64,000 bases of DNA from Paracoccaceae bacterium (GCA_018222585.1 JAAFAB010000011.1:1-64000), one strand, 5' to 3'; shown: positions 39,433-47,398, numbered from the stretch's first letter. Made by a program: numbers and translations. Notes: generated by a model not told the origin, from the letters alone.

Positions 39433-40186
39433 GAACAGTGGCATCGAGTGGACCACCCACACCTTCAACCCGTGGACCGGCTGCACCGCAGTCAGCCCGG
39501 CCTGCGATCACTGCTATGCCGAGGGCTGGGCGAAGCGCAGCGGGCATGTCCAATGGGGTCCGCACGGCGAGCGCCGCCGCACGAAGACGTGGGGCAATCC
39601 GGTGCGCTGGAACAAGGCGGCAGAGGGCGCTGCCGAGCGGCCGCGTGTATTCTGTGCCAGCCTGGCCGATGTCTTCGACAACCACCGCAGTATTGAAGAC
39701 GCCTGGCGCCGCGATCTGTGGCATCTGATCGACCAGACGCCAAACCTCGACTGGCTGCTGCTGACGAAGCGACCGCAGAACATCGTGAAGTTTGCGCCCG
39801 AGCGTTGGTTCATCGGCGGCATCCCTCGCAACGTCTGGCTCGGCACCACCGTCGAGAACCAAGAGGAAGCTGACCGGCGCATCCCGCACCTGATCCAATG
39901 CCCGGCGCGGGTGCGGTTCCTCTCGTGCGAGCCCCTGCAGGGCCCGGTGAGCATACATCGCTACGCCCGCAAGCTGGAATGGGTCATCACAGGCGGCGAG
40001 AGCGGCCCGAACTTCCGTCACGCAGACCCTGACTGGTTCCGGTCCCTGCGCGATCAATGCGCCGCCGCCGGGGTGCCGTTCCTGTTCAAGCAATGGGAGG
40101 GGAAGACCCAGAAGCAGATCAAGGCCATGGGCCGCGAGCTGGATGGCATCGTGCATGACGGATACCCGGAGGTGCATCATGGCTGA
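39425..40186 (+). CDS. Gp37/Gp68 (DUF5131) family protein, radical-SAM-like
   Basis: 253 residues. TFNPWTGCTAVSPACDHCYA (residues 13-32) gives the CxxxxxxCxxC cluster-like motif, followed by WLLLTKRPQNI, NVWLGTTVENQEEAD, FLSCEPLQGP and WVITGGESGPNFR, the standard blocks of the phage Gp37/Gp68 family. The fold is thought to be radical-SAM-like with an Fe-S cluster; the substrate is unknown. It overlaps both neighbours by 8 bases, so it is tightly co-translated. Confidence 0.85.
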   Translation: MAENSGIEWTTHTFNPWTGCTAVSPACDHCYAEGWAKRSGHVQWGPHGERRRTKTWGNPVRWNKAAEGAAERPRVFCASLADVFDNHRSIEDAWRRDLWHLIDQTPNLDWLLLTKRPQNIVKFAPERWFIGGIPRNVWLGTTVENQEEADRRIPHLIQCPARVRFLSCEPLQGPVSIHRYARKLEWVITGGESGPNFRHADPDWFRSLRDQCAAAGVPFLFKQWEGKTQKQIKAMGRELDGIVHDGYPEVHHG

Positions 40187-40769
40187 TCATCCGATCCTCT
40201 TCTCCCCGACCATGGTCTGCGCGCTGCTGGAAGGCCGGAAGACCCAGACCCGCCGAGTGCTGAAAGGCCTCCTGCCCGACGACATGCCGTATGTCCAGGA
40301 GGGCGAGATCCAGCAAAGCTCTCCGTCGATGCAGTTTGAGGATCGCCGCTGGCCGGGCACCATGTCCGTAGGCGACCACCTCTGGGTGCGAGAGACCTTC
40401 ACGCTGACCCAGCATGACCATCCGGTCTATCGCGCGGACGCCACGGATCAGAGCGGCAAGCGATGGACCAGCATTGCGCCGGGAGATCCCGATGGCGAGG
40501 TCATCTGGAAGCCGTCGATTTTCATGCCCCGCTGGGCCAGCCGCCTGACGCTGACCGTCACCGATGTGCGGGTGCAGCGGTTGCAGGAGATTAGCGAGGG
40601 CGATGCCAAGGCGGAGGGCATTGACGACCGCGACGTAGTCTGCGGTTTTTCGGAATTGTGGGACAGCCTCAACGCCAAGCGCGGATATGGCTGGGACGCG
40701 AACCCTTGGGTGGCCGCCTACTCATTTCATGTCGAGAAAATTAACATCGACCGGATGGGGGCAGCATGA
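40179..40769 (+). CDS. ASCH-domain-like phage protein
   Basis: 196 residues from the ATG at 40179. The order PILFSPTMVCALLEGRKTQT, then VGDHLWVRETF, FMPRWASRLTLTVTDVRVQR, LQEISEGDAKAEGI and WDSLNAKRGYGWDANPWVAA is that of phage ASCH/PUA-like proteins, which bind nucleic acid or modified nucleosides. It usually sits, as here, between a Gp37/Gp68 gene and recombination genes. Exact role not known. Confidence 0.75.
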   Translation: MADHPILFSPTMVCALLEGRKTQTRRVLKGLLPDDMPYVQEGEIQQSSPSMQFEDRRWPGTMSVGDHLWVRETFTLTQHDHPVYRADATDQSGKRWTSIAPGDPDGEVIWKPSIFMPRWASRLTLTVTDVRVQRLQEISEGDAKAEGIDDRDVVCGFSELWDSLNAKRGYGWDANPWVAAYSFHVEKINIDRMGAA

Positions 40770-41734
40770 CCATCGAGATCATCGACCTTCCCAAGGGCGA
40801 GCTGATCACCGAGCCGGGCTTCTATCGCCTGAGCCTCGATCGGCACCACAACCAACCCTGCGATGGCGTCAGTGTCACCAGCGGCGTCCTCCGCAAGATG
40901 GACGGGCACGCTCCCTCGAAGACCTGGGCGACCAGCGCGCTCAACGAGAACCGCTGGCCCGACAAGGACAGCGATGCGCTGCGTCTCGGCCGGGCCATGG
41001 CCGCGCTGGTGGAGGGCGGCGCAGAGGAGCTGGAGAAGCACTTCCAGGTGCTGCCCGAGAACCGCCCGTCGCGCCCGACCAAACCGCAGCTGCGCGCCAT
41101 GGCCGAGGGCCGGGAGAGCGCGTCAGCCCGCAAGTCGATCACCTTCTGGAGCGCGGTGGAGAAGGACGGCCGCGACGTGCTGACCGACACCGACTACGAG
41201 CTTCTGGTGAACATGGGCGGCGTGCTGGCCAACGACCCGGCAGCGGCCTACGCCCTCGGCGGCGAGCCTGAGATCACGATGGCATGGCAGGACGAGCGCA
41301 CCGGCATCTGGTGCCTCTCGCGGCCGGACAACCTGCGTACCGACGGGCTGCTCTCCGACTACAAGAAGGTCAACACGCAGGGCCGCGCCTTCACGGGCTC
41401 CTTCGTCGACACCCTGATCGAGAAGCACGGCTACTTCATGCAGATGGCCTTCGCCGCCGAGGGCTGGGAGCAGCTGACCGGGCACCCGCCGACCGAGGTC
41501 GGGCTGGTCTTCCAGGAGGACGAGCCGCCCCACGACGTGATCATCCGCGAGATCCAGGAAGAGGCCTTGGCCATGGGTCGCTTCAGGAACCACCGCGCCC
41601 TCTACCGCTTCCACGAGTGCCTGGAGGCCGGTCACTGGCCGGGCGCCGGCGAGGTGCTGGGCGCCTACCACATGAGTGAGGGCCTGCGGGAGCAGATCCT
41701 TGAAGAGATGAACCTGGCAGGAGAAGCGCCATGA
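40766..41734 (+). CDS. PD-(D/E)XK exonuclease of the RecE/DUF3799 type
   Basis: 322 residues. The nuclease core is visible as EITMAWQDERTGIWCLSRPD, then LRTDGLLSDYKKVNT (about residues 170-212), with the E...D...(D)YKK pattern and a following FVDTLIEKHGYFMQMAFAAE helix that carries the Q/Y motif of this family. It degrades one strand of linear duplex DNA to produce overhangs for RecT, which is encoded in the next, overlapping gene (ATGA). Confidence 0.85.
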   Translation: MTIEIIDLPKGELITEPGFYRLSLDRHHNQPCDGVSVTSGVLRKMDGHAPSKTWATSALNENRWPDKDSDALRLGRAMAALVEGGAEELEKHFQVLPENRPSRPTKPQLRAMAEGRESASARKSITFWSAVEKDGRDVLTDTDYELLVNMGGVLANDPAAAYALGGEPEITMAWQDERTGIWCLSRPDNLRTDGLLSDYKKVNTQGRAFTGSFVDTLIEKHGYFMQMAFAAEGWEQLTGHPPTEVGLVFQEDEPPHDVIIREIQEEALAMGRFRNHRALYRFHECLEAGHWPGAGEVLGAYHMSEGLREQILEEMNLAGEAP

Positions 41735-42660
41735 GCAACACCAAGCAGAACAGCAGCACCTCGATCGAGGACCGCATTCGCGAAAAGACAGATCTGACCA
41801 TCGCGCACGGCACCGAGGTATCCGCTAGCGTCGGCGGCCTCGCCTTCAAGGACATGGGCCAGGTCATGGAGTTCTCCAAGCTCATGTCCGTGGCCGGTCA
41901 GGCGGTGCCGAAACACCTGCGTGGGCAGCCGGGCGCCTGTATGGCCGTCAGCCTGCAGGCCTTGAACTGGCGGATGGATCCCTTTGCCGTGGCCAACAAG
42001 AGCTATTCGGTCAACGACCGGGTGGCCTATGAGGCCCAGCTGATCCACGCCGTCATCGAACAGCGGGCCCCGATCAAGGGGCGGCTGAAGGGTGGCTTCG
42101 AGGGCGAGGGCGCGAAGCGGGTCTGCGTGCTGCGCGCGGTCAGCGCGGAGGATGGTGAGGAGATCGTCTATCGCTCTCCCGAGATCGGCAGCATCACCAC
42201 CAAGAACTCGCCGCTCTGGAAATCCGACCCTGACCAGCAGCTCTGGTACTACTCCGCCCGGGCCATGTGCCGGCGCCATTTCCCTGACGTCCTCCTTGGC
42301 GTGTACGAGCGCGAGGAGATCGAGCAGGCGCCGCGGATGCGCGACGTGACCCCCGACGAGCCGAAAGCCGGGGGCCTCGCCGCCCGGGCCGCCGCCGCCC
42401 GCGAGGCCGCCCGCCAGCAGGAGGAGCCGGAAGCCGAGGATCAGCAGCAGGTCGAGGACGCCGACACCATCGAGGGCAGCGCCGAGGATGGGGCCGGGCC
42501 CGACGAGAACAGCTTCGAGTTCGCCGAGGGGCGCACCGCAGCAGAGCAAGGCGCCGCGCTGGAGGACTGCCCCTACGAGGACGGCGACGAGCGCTTCAAC
42601 TGGACCGGCGGCTGGTACTCGGCCGAGGAGAAGGCCCGCAGCGAGGAGGACGAGGCATGA
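41731..42660 (+). CDS. recT: RecT-family annealing protein with C-terminal Rmf/CrpP-like domain
   Basis: 309 residues. Residues about 25-215 are RecT-like (VMEFSKLMSVAGQAVPKHLR, then GQPGACMAVSLQALNWRMDP, SYSVNDRVAYEAQLIHAVIE, WYYSARAMCRRHFPDVLLGV). An alanine/glutamate-rich linker follows. The last 40 residues (FAEGRTAAEQGAALEDCPYE, then RFNWTGGWYSAEEK) match the ribosome modulation factor / CrpP pattern G..A...G.....CPY.......W.GGW..A. RecT anneals single strands made by the exonuclease. The fused tail is unusual. Confidence 0.87.
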   Translation: MSNTKQNSSTSIEDRIREKTDLTIAHGTEVSASVGGLAFKDMGQVMEFSKLMSVAGQAVPKHLRGQPGACMAVSLQALNWRMDPFAVANKSYSVNDRVAYEAQLIHAVIEQRAPIKGRLKGGFEGEGAKRVCVLRAVSAEDGEEIVYRSPEIGSITTKNSPLWKSDPDQQLWYYSARAMCRRHFPDVLLGVYEREEIEQAPRMRDVTPDEPKAGGLAARAAAAREAARQQEEPEAEDQQQVEDADTIEGSAEDGAGPDENSFEFAEGRTAAEQGAALEDCPYEDGDERFNWTGGWYSAEEKARSEEDEA

Positions 42661-42983
42661 TGGAAGGTTTTCAAGAAGGCGTCGAGTTCAGCGACGGCCC
42701 CACGGGCATGATGGTCGAAAGGATCCACACGGCAGCTGTCGGCGCCTGTGTCTCGACCACCATGCAGCACCCGGTCAGCGCCGCGGTGAACCTGATCAAG
42801 GCGGGCCTGTGCTTCCTTGACACCGTGGACTCGGAGGCAACTGCCGATCTGGTTGCATCCCTGCAGGACCCTCTCCCCGAAATCGGAAGCGAGGAGTTCC
42901 AATGCTATGTCGCGAGGCAGTCGGAGATCCTGAAGAAGATCGTCTCGTCGTTCGAGCGCCAGACGACGGAGGGGTCCGCATGA
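42657..42983 (+). CDS. Small phage protein after RecT
   Basis: 108 residues; start overlaps the RecT stop (ATGA). The sequence has an alanine-rich helix (HTAAVGACVSTTMQHPVSAA, then VNLIKAGLCFL) and an acidic second half (LPEIGSEEFQCYVARQSEIL). No domain is recognised. It is co-translated with the recombination genes. Confidence 0.6.
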   Translation: MMEGFQEGVEFSDGPTGMMVERIHTAAVGACVSTTMQHPVSAAVNLIKAGLCFLDTVDSEATADLVASLQDPLPEIGSEEFQCYVARQSEILKKIVSSFERQTTEGSA

Positions 42984-43321
42984 GCCTCCCCATGACCAGC
43001 CTGCACCCCGACGAGGCCGGCAAGCAGTGGAAGTGCCCCCTCGACCGCACCTTCGGCTCTGCCAAGGCATCGAACTACTGCCAGGGCGCCGCCTGCGCGG
43101 TCTGGCGCTGGATGCCGATGGCGGCCAACGATCCCCGCTTCATGTCGGCCGTCCAGCGCGAGATTGCCGCCCTGCAGGCCGAGGAGCCCACGAAGAGCAA
43201 GGACGGCCTCCACAAGAAAGCCGTGGCCCGTGTCGCGGCAGATCCCGCCGCGTTCACCTTTCCCAACGAGACCGACCGGGGCTACTGCGGCCTCGGCGGC
43301 AAGCCGGAGGGAACCAAGTGA
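42980..43321 (+). CDS. Cys/Trp-rich phage protein
   Basis: 113 residues from the ATG at 42980, overlapping the previous stop. Four conserved-looking cysteines occur in WKCPLDRTFG, YCQGAACAVWRWMP and near the C-terminus GYCGLGGKPEG, the pattern of a small metal- or cluster-binding phage family of unknown function. Its stop overlaps the GTG of the next gene at the site where the HNH element sits. Confidence 0.65.
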   Translation: MSLPMTSLHPDEAGKQWKCPLDRTFGSAKASNYCQGAACAVWRWMPMAANDPRFMSAVQREIAALQAEEPTKSKDGLHKKAVARVAADPAAFTFPNETDRGYCGLGGKPEGTK

Positions 43322-43869
43322 CGGCCGCCAACCCCCTTCCTTCCCAGAAAGTTCTTTCTGAACTTCTGAGGTACGACCCCAAAACGGGTCGGATCTTCTG
43401 GAGGGAGAGGCCAAGGGAGTACTTCAAAACTCAAAGCCATTGCAACGCATGGAATGGGAAGTTCGCTGGTGCAGAAGCCTTTAGCGCGTCTGACAAGCAT
43501 GGCTACCGAAGAGGGGAAGTAGTTGGCCACAAGACGTCTGCGCACAGGGTCATCTGGAAGCTTCTGAACGGGTCAGATCCAAAATCCATAGACCATATCA
43601 ACGGAGACCCATCCGACAACCGGATCGAAAACCTCAGAAGCGTCACGCATCGAGAAAACTGCCGAAACAGGGCTCTCAGAAAGAAGACATCTTCAGGACA
43701 TCAAGGCGTTAGCTGGGCCAACAGAGAACAGAAATGGAGAGCCTACATTGCCTTGGATTCTGGCGTCGCAAGCCTCGGTTACTTCGACCGAAAAGATGAT
43801 GCGATTTCCGCAAGGAAGAGAGCAGAAATCAGATTTGGATACCACAAGAACCACGGGAGACACCAAGTG
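43313..43869 (+). mobile_element. HNH-AP2 homing-endonuclease insertion flanked by 8-base direct repeats
   Basis: ACCAAGTG occurs at 43313-43320 and again at 43862-43869. The GTG inside each repeat is in the same frame, exactly 549 bases apart. The DNA between is visibly poorer in G+C than its neighbours and encodes the HNH and AP2 domains. The second GTG is the plausible original start of the YbcO-like nuclease. Confidence 0.6.
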
Positions 43870-44256
43870 TTCAGACCTTCTCTTTTGCCCAAGGTTCGCT
43901 CCAGGCGGATCATGGCGGCGCCCAGCATCATCCAGCAGAAGACCGGGGTCATGATGCCCTGCACCCTGCGGATCTGCTCGATCCTCGGGGAGCGCTGCAG
44001 CGACCCGGACACCAACGTCATGGCGCACCTGCCCGGCCCCGGGAAGGGAACCGCCACCAAGGTGACGGACCTGGCCACCGTCTGCGCCTGCCACCGCTGC
44101 CACCAGCTGCTCGACCAGCCCAGCCCGCGCGAACAGGCGCAGCTGGAACTCTATCCGCACGCGGTGGCGGATCGCTTCTTCAAGTCGCTGATCGAGACCC
44201 AGGCGATGCTCTTCGCCCACGGGATCATCGAGGTGCCGGACGGGGAGCTGGTCTGA
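43318..44256 (+). CDS. Chimeric nuclease: HNH-AP2 homing endonuclease fused to YbcO-like (DUF1364) nuclease
   Basis: 312 residues, GTG start with GGAGG seven bases upstream. Residues about 75-115 form HNH (AHRVIWKLLNGSDPKSIDHI, then NGDPSDNRIENLRSVTHREN), and 123-170 the AP2 DNA-binding domain (GHQGVSWANREQKWRAYIAL, then LGYFDRKDDA). From about residue 205 the sequence CTLRICSILGERCSDPDTNV, then MAHLPGPGKGTATK and CACHRCHQLLD matches the lambda-prophage YbcO family. The join has no stop codon. The fusion could be one product, or the YbcO part may start at the internal GTG (codon 184). Confidence 0.8.
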   Translation: MTAANPLPSQKVLSELLRYDPKTGRIFWRERPREYFKTQSHCNAWNGKFAGAEAFSASDKHGYRRGEVVGHKTSAHRVIWKLLNGSDPKSIDHINGDPSDNRIENLRSVTHRENCRNRALRKKTSSGHQGVSWANREQKWRAYIALDSGVASLGYFDRKDDAISARKRAEIRFGYHKNHGRHQVFRPSLLPKVRSRRIMAAPSIIQQKTGVMMPCTLRICSILGERCSDPDTNVMAHLPGPGKGTATKVTDLATVCACHRCHQLLDQPSPREQAQLELYPHAVADRFFKSLIETQAMLFAHGIIEVPDGELV

Positions 44257-44942
44257 TGATTTTCGAACACACCTCGAAGGAGCGCGGCATGTGGCGGGGT
44301 TGGCTGAAGAACGGTCAGAGCCTCGAAATCACCTGGTGGCGAACCCCGGTTGGTATGCGGTTCGGTCAGCACGGCCGATCAAAGCACATCTGGATCGGCC
44401 TCGGCTTCATCCAAGCCTTCATCCCGCGCGGCATCGACCAGAACGGCGAGGACTTCCTTGGCGATGAACCTGATTGGGGTCTGGATCTTTCGAAAGAGTT
44501 CGGGATCGTCTGGCACTGGGGGCGCAAGCGCAAAAGCTGGGATTGGCCATTCCACACGGTTCTCCTTGCTTGGGAATACGAGTCGTTGACCGGCAGCTGG
44601 GTCAACATGGACGACCGGCCGACTGACCCTGAAAATTGGGACCGAAGACCCGGCGCCAAGAGGGAGAGCTACCCATTCCGCTACACGCTCCGCAGCGGGC
44701 GCGTGCAAGAGCGCAGCGCGACGATCATTCAAGAGAGATGGACGCGTGGGCGTCACATCCTCAGCCGTCTCGGATGGCCGCCCCGAGTGAAATACGCGAT
44801 CGACGTGGAGTTCGATGGCGAGGTCGGGGAGCGTGAGGGATCGTGGAAAGGGGGCACCATAGGTTGCGGCTACGACATGCTACCAGGTGAGACGCCCCTT
44901 CAGACGCTTCGCCGAATGGAGAGGGAGAGGACGTTCTCATGA
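44256..44942 (+). CDS. Phage protein of unknown function
   Basis: 228 residues, rich in Trp and Arg (WHWGRKRKSWDWPFHTVLLA). There are alternating beta-like segments (SLEITWWRTPVGMRFGQHGR), and a C-terminal YAIDVEFDGEVGEREGSWKG stretch. This kind of protein is frequent in Rhodobacterales phages, but no function is known. The start overlaps the stop of the chimeric nuclease (TGATG). Confidence 0.65.
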   Translation: MIFEHTSKERGMWRGWLKNGQSLEITWWRTPVGMRFGQHGRSKHIWIGLGFIQAFIPRGIDQNGEDFLGDEPDWGLDLSKEFGIVWHWGRKRKSWDWPFHTVLLAWEYESLTGSWVNMDDRPTDPENWDRRPGAKRESYPFRYTLRSGRVQERSATIIQERWTRGRHILSRLGWPPRVKYAIDVEFDGEVGEREGSWKGGTIGCGYDMLPGETPLQTLRRMERERTFS

Positions 44943-45127
44943 TCCGCACCATCCGCACCGGCACCGTCCTCTCTCAGGGCGCCGTGGTCTCGATCGAGCA
45001 GACCCTGCGCCGCCGGAAAGAAACCAGCTGGGAGCTGGAGCATGTCGAGATCGCCACCATCTCCGCCGGCGGGACCCTCCTGCGCGGCGAGCTGGTCGAG
45101 AGCAGCAGGGAGAAGAGCGATGACTGA
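44939..45127 (+). CDS. Small beta-rich phage protein
   Basis: 62 residues, start overlapping the previous stop (ATGA), own end overlapping the next gene by 8 bases. The sequence alternates hydrophobic residues (TVLSQGAVVSIEQTL, ELEHVEIATISAGGTLLRGE), suggesting a small barrel or sheet. Function unknown. Confidence 0.6.
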   Translation: MIRTIRTGTVLSQGAVVSIEQTLRRRKETSWELEHVEIATISAGGTLLRGELVESSREKSDD

Positions 45128-45800
45128 CGCGCCGGAAAGGATCATGGTCAGTGCTTGCGGCAAGGTAATCGTGACGAACCAGAAAGCATTTCCCGGCGAC
45201 GTCGAATACATCCGCGCCGACCTCGCCCTCCCCGCCCCGCAGCCTGTGGGGGTGAAGGTCAAGCCGCTGGAATGGCTATGGAACGGGCGCGACAGGAAGA
45301 ACGTCTATTCGCGATCAATTATCGGCGAATACCATGTCAGAAAGACAGCCAGTAAGGCCAACGATAGCTACATAGTGACTTATGTCGACCCCAGACGCGG
45401 ATCCCATACCATAGGATATGCCGATGGTGTGGCGGCAGGTATGTCGTTAGCCCAAGCCGACTGCGAGCGCCGCATCCTCTCAGCCCTCGACCCCGCGCCC
45501 GACCTGATCCCGCGCGACGAGGCGCTGGCGATGGCAGGGGCTGCGTGGCATGATGGGTTCTCTCAGGGCGACACCTACGCACGCGGAATGGTCGGCCAGC
45601 CCGGTCCTCCTGACGACGCCACCGCAGCCCTGAAGCGCGCCACCGACGCGGCAAAGGCAGAGGGCAAGCGGGAGGGTCTGGAAGAGGCGGCGCAGAAGGT
45701 CGAGGATCTGACAAACTACGTGGACGGCATGATCGCGGTGGCAGTCGCGGCTGCTCACATCCGCGCCCTGATCAAGAAGGAGGGCCCGGCTGATGCCTGA
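45120..45800 (+). CDS. Phage protein with repeated short domains, unknown function
   Basis: 226 residues from the ATG at 45120. It joins three segments found separately in many alphaproteobacterial phage proteins: an N-terminal ERIMVSACGKVIVTNQ ... YIRADLA unit, a central VKPLEWLWNGRD ... YHVRK unit followed by a GYADGVAAGMSLAQADCERR helix, and a C-terminal alanine-rich coiled region. The modular form suggests an early accessory protein assembled by recombination. No reaction is assigned. Confidence 0.65.
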   Translation: MTDAPERIMVSACGKVIVTNQKAFPGDVEYIRADLALPAPQPVGVKVKPLEWLWNGRDRKNVYSRSIIGEYHVRKTASKANDSYIVTYVDPRRGSHTIGYADGVAAGMSLAQADCERRILSALDPAPDLIPRDEALAMAGAAWHDGFSQGDTYARGMVGQPGPPDDATAALKRATDAAKAEGKREGLEEAAQKVEDLTNYVDGMIAVAVAAAHIRALIKKEGPADA

Positions 45801-46053
45801 CCACACCCTCACCAAGGAAGCTGCCTGTGGCAGCGCGACCTGGGCAGCCCGGCACCTCGGCATGTCCCTCCGCGCGTTCCGCGACAAGAGATCCGCCCTG
45901 GAGGCCGAGGGCTTCCCTGAGCCTGACCCACTCCTCGGCCGCTACCTGAAGGCCGATGTCAGAGCCTGGCTCGAAAAACGCCGCCGGGTCTCCGACTCGG
46001 ATAAGGTGACCGTTGGCGGCGAGAGGCCGAGCATCAATCTCGACGCCCTCTGA
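45793..46053 (+). CDS. Excisionase/AlpA-like HTH protein
   Basis: 86 residues overlapping the previous gene by 8 bases. TWAARHLGMSLRAFRDKRSA (about residues 16-35), then GFPEPDPLLGRYLKADVRAW is the winged-helix MerR/AlpA-type pattern (W.+..LG.S...F...R..L...GFP...). Adjacent to the integrase, it is the likely recombination directionality factor. Confidence 0.75.
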   Translation: MPDHTLTKEAACGSATWAARHLGMSLRAFRDKRSALEAEGFPEPDPLLGRYLKADVRAWLEKRRRVSDSDKVTVGGERPSINLDAL

Positions 46054-46066
46054 AACCCGTGATGCT

Positions 46067-46075
46067 CCACAGCGA
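46067..46075 (+). promoter_or_regulatory. Stand-alone CCACAGCGA motif before integrase
   Basis: The linear part of the early-gene RNA element occurs here 12 bases before the integrase ATG without the ACCGGAAC stem-loop upstream, suggesting that the two parts can act separately. Confidence 0.4.
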
Positions 46076-46086
46076 AAGTGAAACAC

Positions 46087-47334
46087 ATGGCCTACAAGGA
46101 AGCCCTGTGGGACGGTTCGGACCCGTCCTACGCCCCGGGCGCCGTGAGATCCCGAAACTGGTGGTACTGGAAGCCCACCGCCAAGTTCCGCAAGATGGGC
46201 TATCCCAAGACCTCCGTCCGCCTGACCGGCGAGGAGGGTGACGGGCAGGATCTCGTCCGCGCCCGCGAGGCCCGCGAGCTGACCCGCGAGATGCTGGCCT
46301 TCTTCGGCGCCGACATGAGCGCTCACGAGGTCGGCACCTGGGGCTGGCTGATCCACCGCTACAAGACCGACCGGCACAGCCCGATCCATGGCGTCAAGGC
46401 GAACACCCGGCAGGGCTACGTGATCTTCATGGACAAGCTGGACCGCGCCATCGGCAAGGTCTCGATCGCGGCCACCAACTACACCGTCCTCTGCGATCTG
46501 CGGGACGGCATGAGGGACAAGGGCCGGTCCGCCAGCTACATCAAGCGGATCTTCACGCACCTTCGGATCCTCGCCAACTACGGCGCGCTGATCGAGCATG
46601 AGCCCGCGGTGAAGGTGGCAAGCGTCCTATCCGGTATGCGGATCCAGTCCCCGCCGAAGAAGTCGTCGGCCCCGACCCGCGAGCAGATCCGCGCGATCGT
46701 GGACCAGGCGGACGAGCAGGGCCTGTTCGCCTTCGCCACCGGCCTGCTGCTGCAATGGGTCTTCTGCCTGCGCGCGGTCGACGTGCGTGGTCACTGGCTG
46801 GAGTGCGACCCGAAGGCAGGGGGCGTGGTGCGCGAGCTGGCCCGGAACCGCCGGCAGCTCCACCTGCCCCGGAAGTTCGAGCGGTGGCAGGACGGCCTGA
46901 CCTGGGACATGTTCGATGAAGGGCTGACCGGCTTCAGCAAGACGATCTCGAAGACCTCGAAGTCGATGCCGGAACCTCTCTGGTTCGACCTGACCCACGC
47001 GCCCGAGCTGCGCAGCCGGCTCTTCATGCTCTCGACGCGCGGCCGCATCGGCCCTGTCATCGTCGGTGAGCGCAAGGAGATGCCCTACACGCGCAACGGC
47101 TGGACGGAGGCGTTCATTCGGTGCCGCCGGGCGGCCGGCATTCCCGAGACGGTGAAGATGATGGATACCCGCTCTGGCGGCCTGACCGAAGCCGGCAAGC
47201 TGGGTCTCGACCCGTTCATCTTGCGTGACGCCGCGGGCCACAGCCAGGTCAGCACGACTGATCGGTACATCCGTGGGAGAAGCGATTCCATCGCGAAGGT
47301 GGTCGAACTTCGGAACGCAGGCAGAACCGCCTGA
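46087..47334 (+). CDS. int: Tyrosine recombinase (integrase)
   Basis: 415 residues from the ATG at 46087. The catalytic region reads FCLRAVDVRG (Arg229), a SKTSKS lysine region (about 286-292), MDTRSGGLTEAG (Arg362), AAGHSQVSTTDRYIRG (His385, nucleophile Tyr394). The residue three before Arg362, usually His in the HxxR box, is Met359 here. The N-terminal half carries the arm- and core-binding helices (YKTDRHSPIHGVKANTRQGY). It lies next to the tRNA-Arg gene it must have targeted, reading towards it. Confidence 0.92.
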   Translation: MAYKEALWDGSDPSYAPGAVRSRNWWYWKPTAKFRKMGYPKTSVRLTGEEGDGQDLVRAREARELTREMLAFFGADMSAHEVGTWGWLIHRYKTDRHSPIHGVKANTRQGYVIFMDKLDRAIGKVSIAATNYTVLCDLRDGMRDKGRSASYIKRIFTHLRILANYGALIEHEPAVKVASVLSGMRIQSPPKKSSAPTREQIRAIVDQADEQGLFAFATGLLLQWVFCLRAVDVRGHWLECDPKAGGVVRELARNRRQLHLPRKFERWQDGLTWDMFDEGLTGFSKTISKTSKSMPEPLWFDLTHAPELRSRLFMLSTRGRIGPVIVGERKEMPYTRNGWTEAFIRCRRAAGIPETVKMMDTRSGGLTEAGKLGLDPFILRDAAGHSQVSTTDRYIRGRSDSIAKVVELRNAGRTA

Positions 47335-47398
47335 CACAACCTCAACACAACACTCGGTTATGACCCAAGTGATCCAGCTGGTAAGTTATTGAGATTTA
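47335..47398. other. Prophage-host junction region (attachment site side)
   Basis: 64 bases between the integrase stop and the tRNA 3' end. One end of the prophage must fall here or inside the 3' part of the tRNA. The core cannot be delimited because the other copy is outside the window. No gene is seen. Confidence 0.6.

Larger units (their letters stand above)
1..47398. mobile_element. Temperate podovirus-type prophage (left end outside window)
   Basis: Everything from the left edge to the junction with the tRNA-Arg gene reads as one phage genome: packaging, capsid, tail and lysis genes on the minus strand, then regulation, replication, recombination and an integrase ending at 47334. The integrase lies next to the 3' end of an intact tRNA gene, the usual site for tyrosine-recombinase phages. 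The second attachment site is not in the window, so full length and exact att core cannot be given. The Bbp16-, Bbp17- and Bbp19-like virion proteins suggest relationship to Bordetella phage BPP-1-type podoviruses. All core functions appear intact, so the element may be inducible. Confidence 0.93.

Noticed and set aside
38173-39486. 437-codon minus-strand leucine/glycine-rich frame resembling a membrane protein
   Set aside because: It is the reverse strand of the Glu/Ala-rich coiled-coil gene, which automatically yields Leu/Gly-rich translation.
1-47398. Diversity-generating retroelement expected for a BPP-1-like phage
   Set aside because: No reverse transcriptase motif, template/variable repeat pair or Mtd-like gene was seen in this window; it could lie beyond the left edge.
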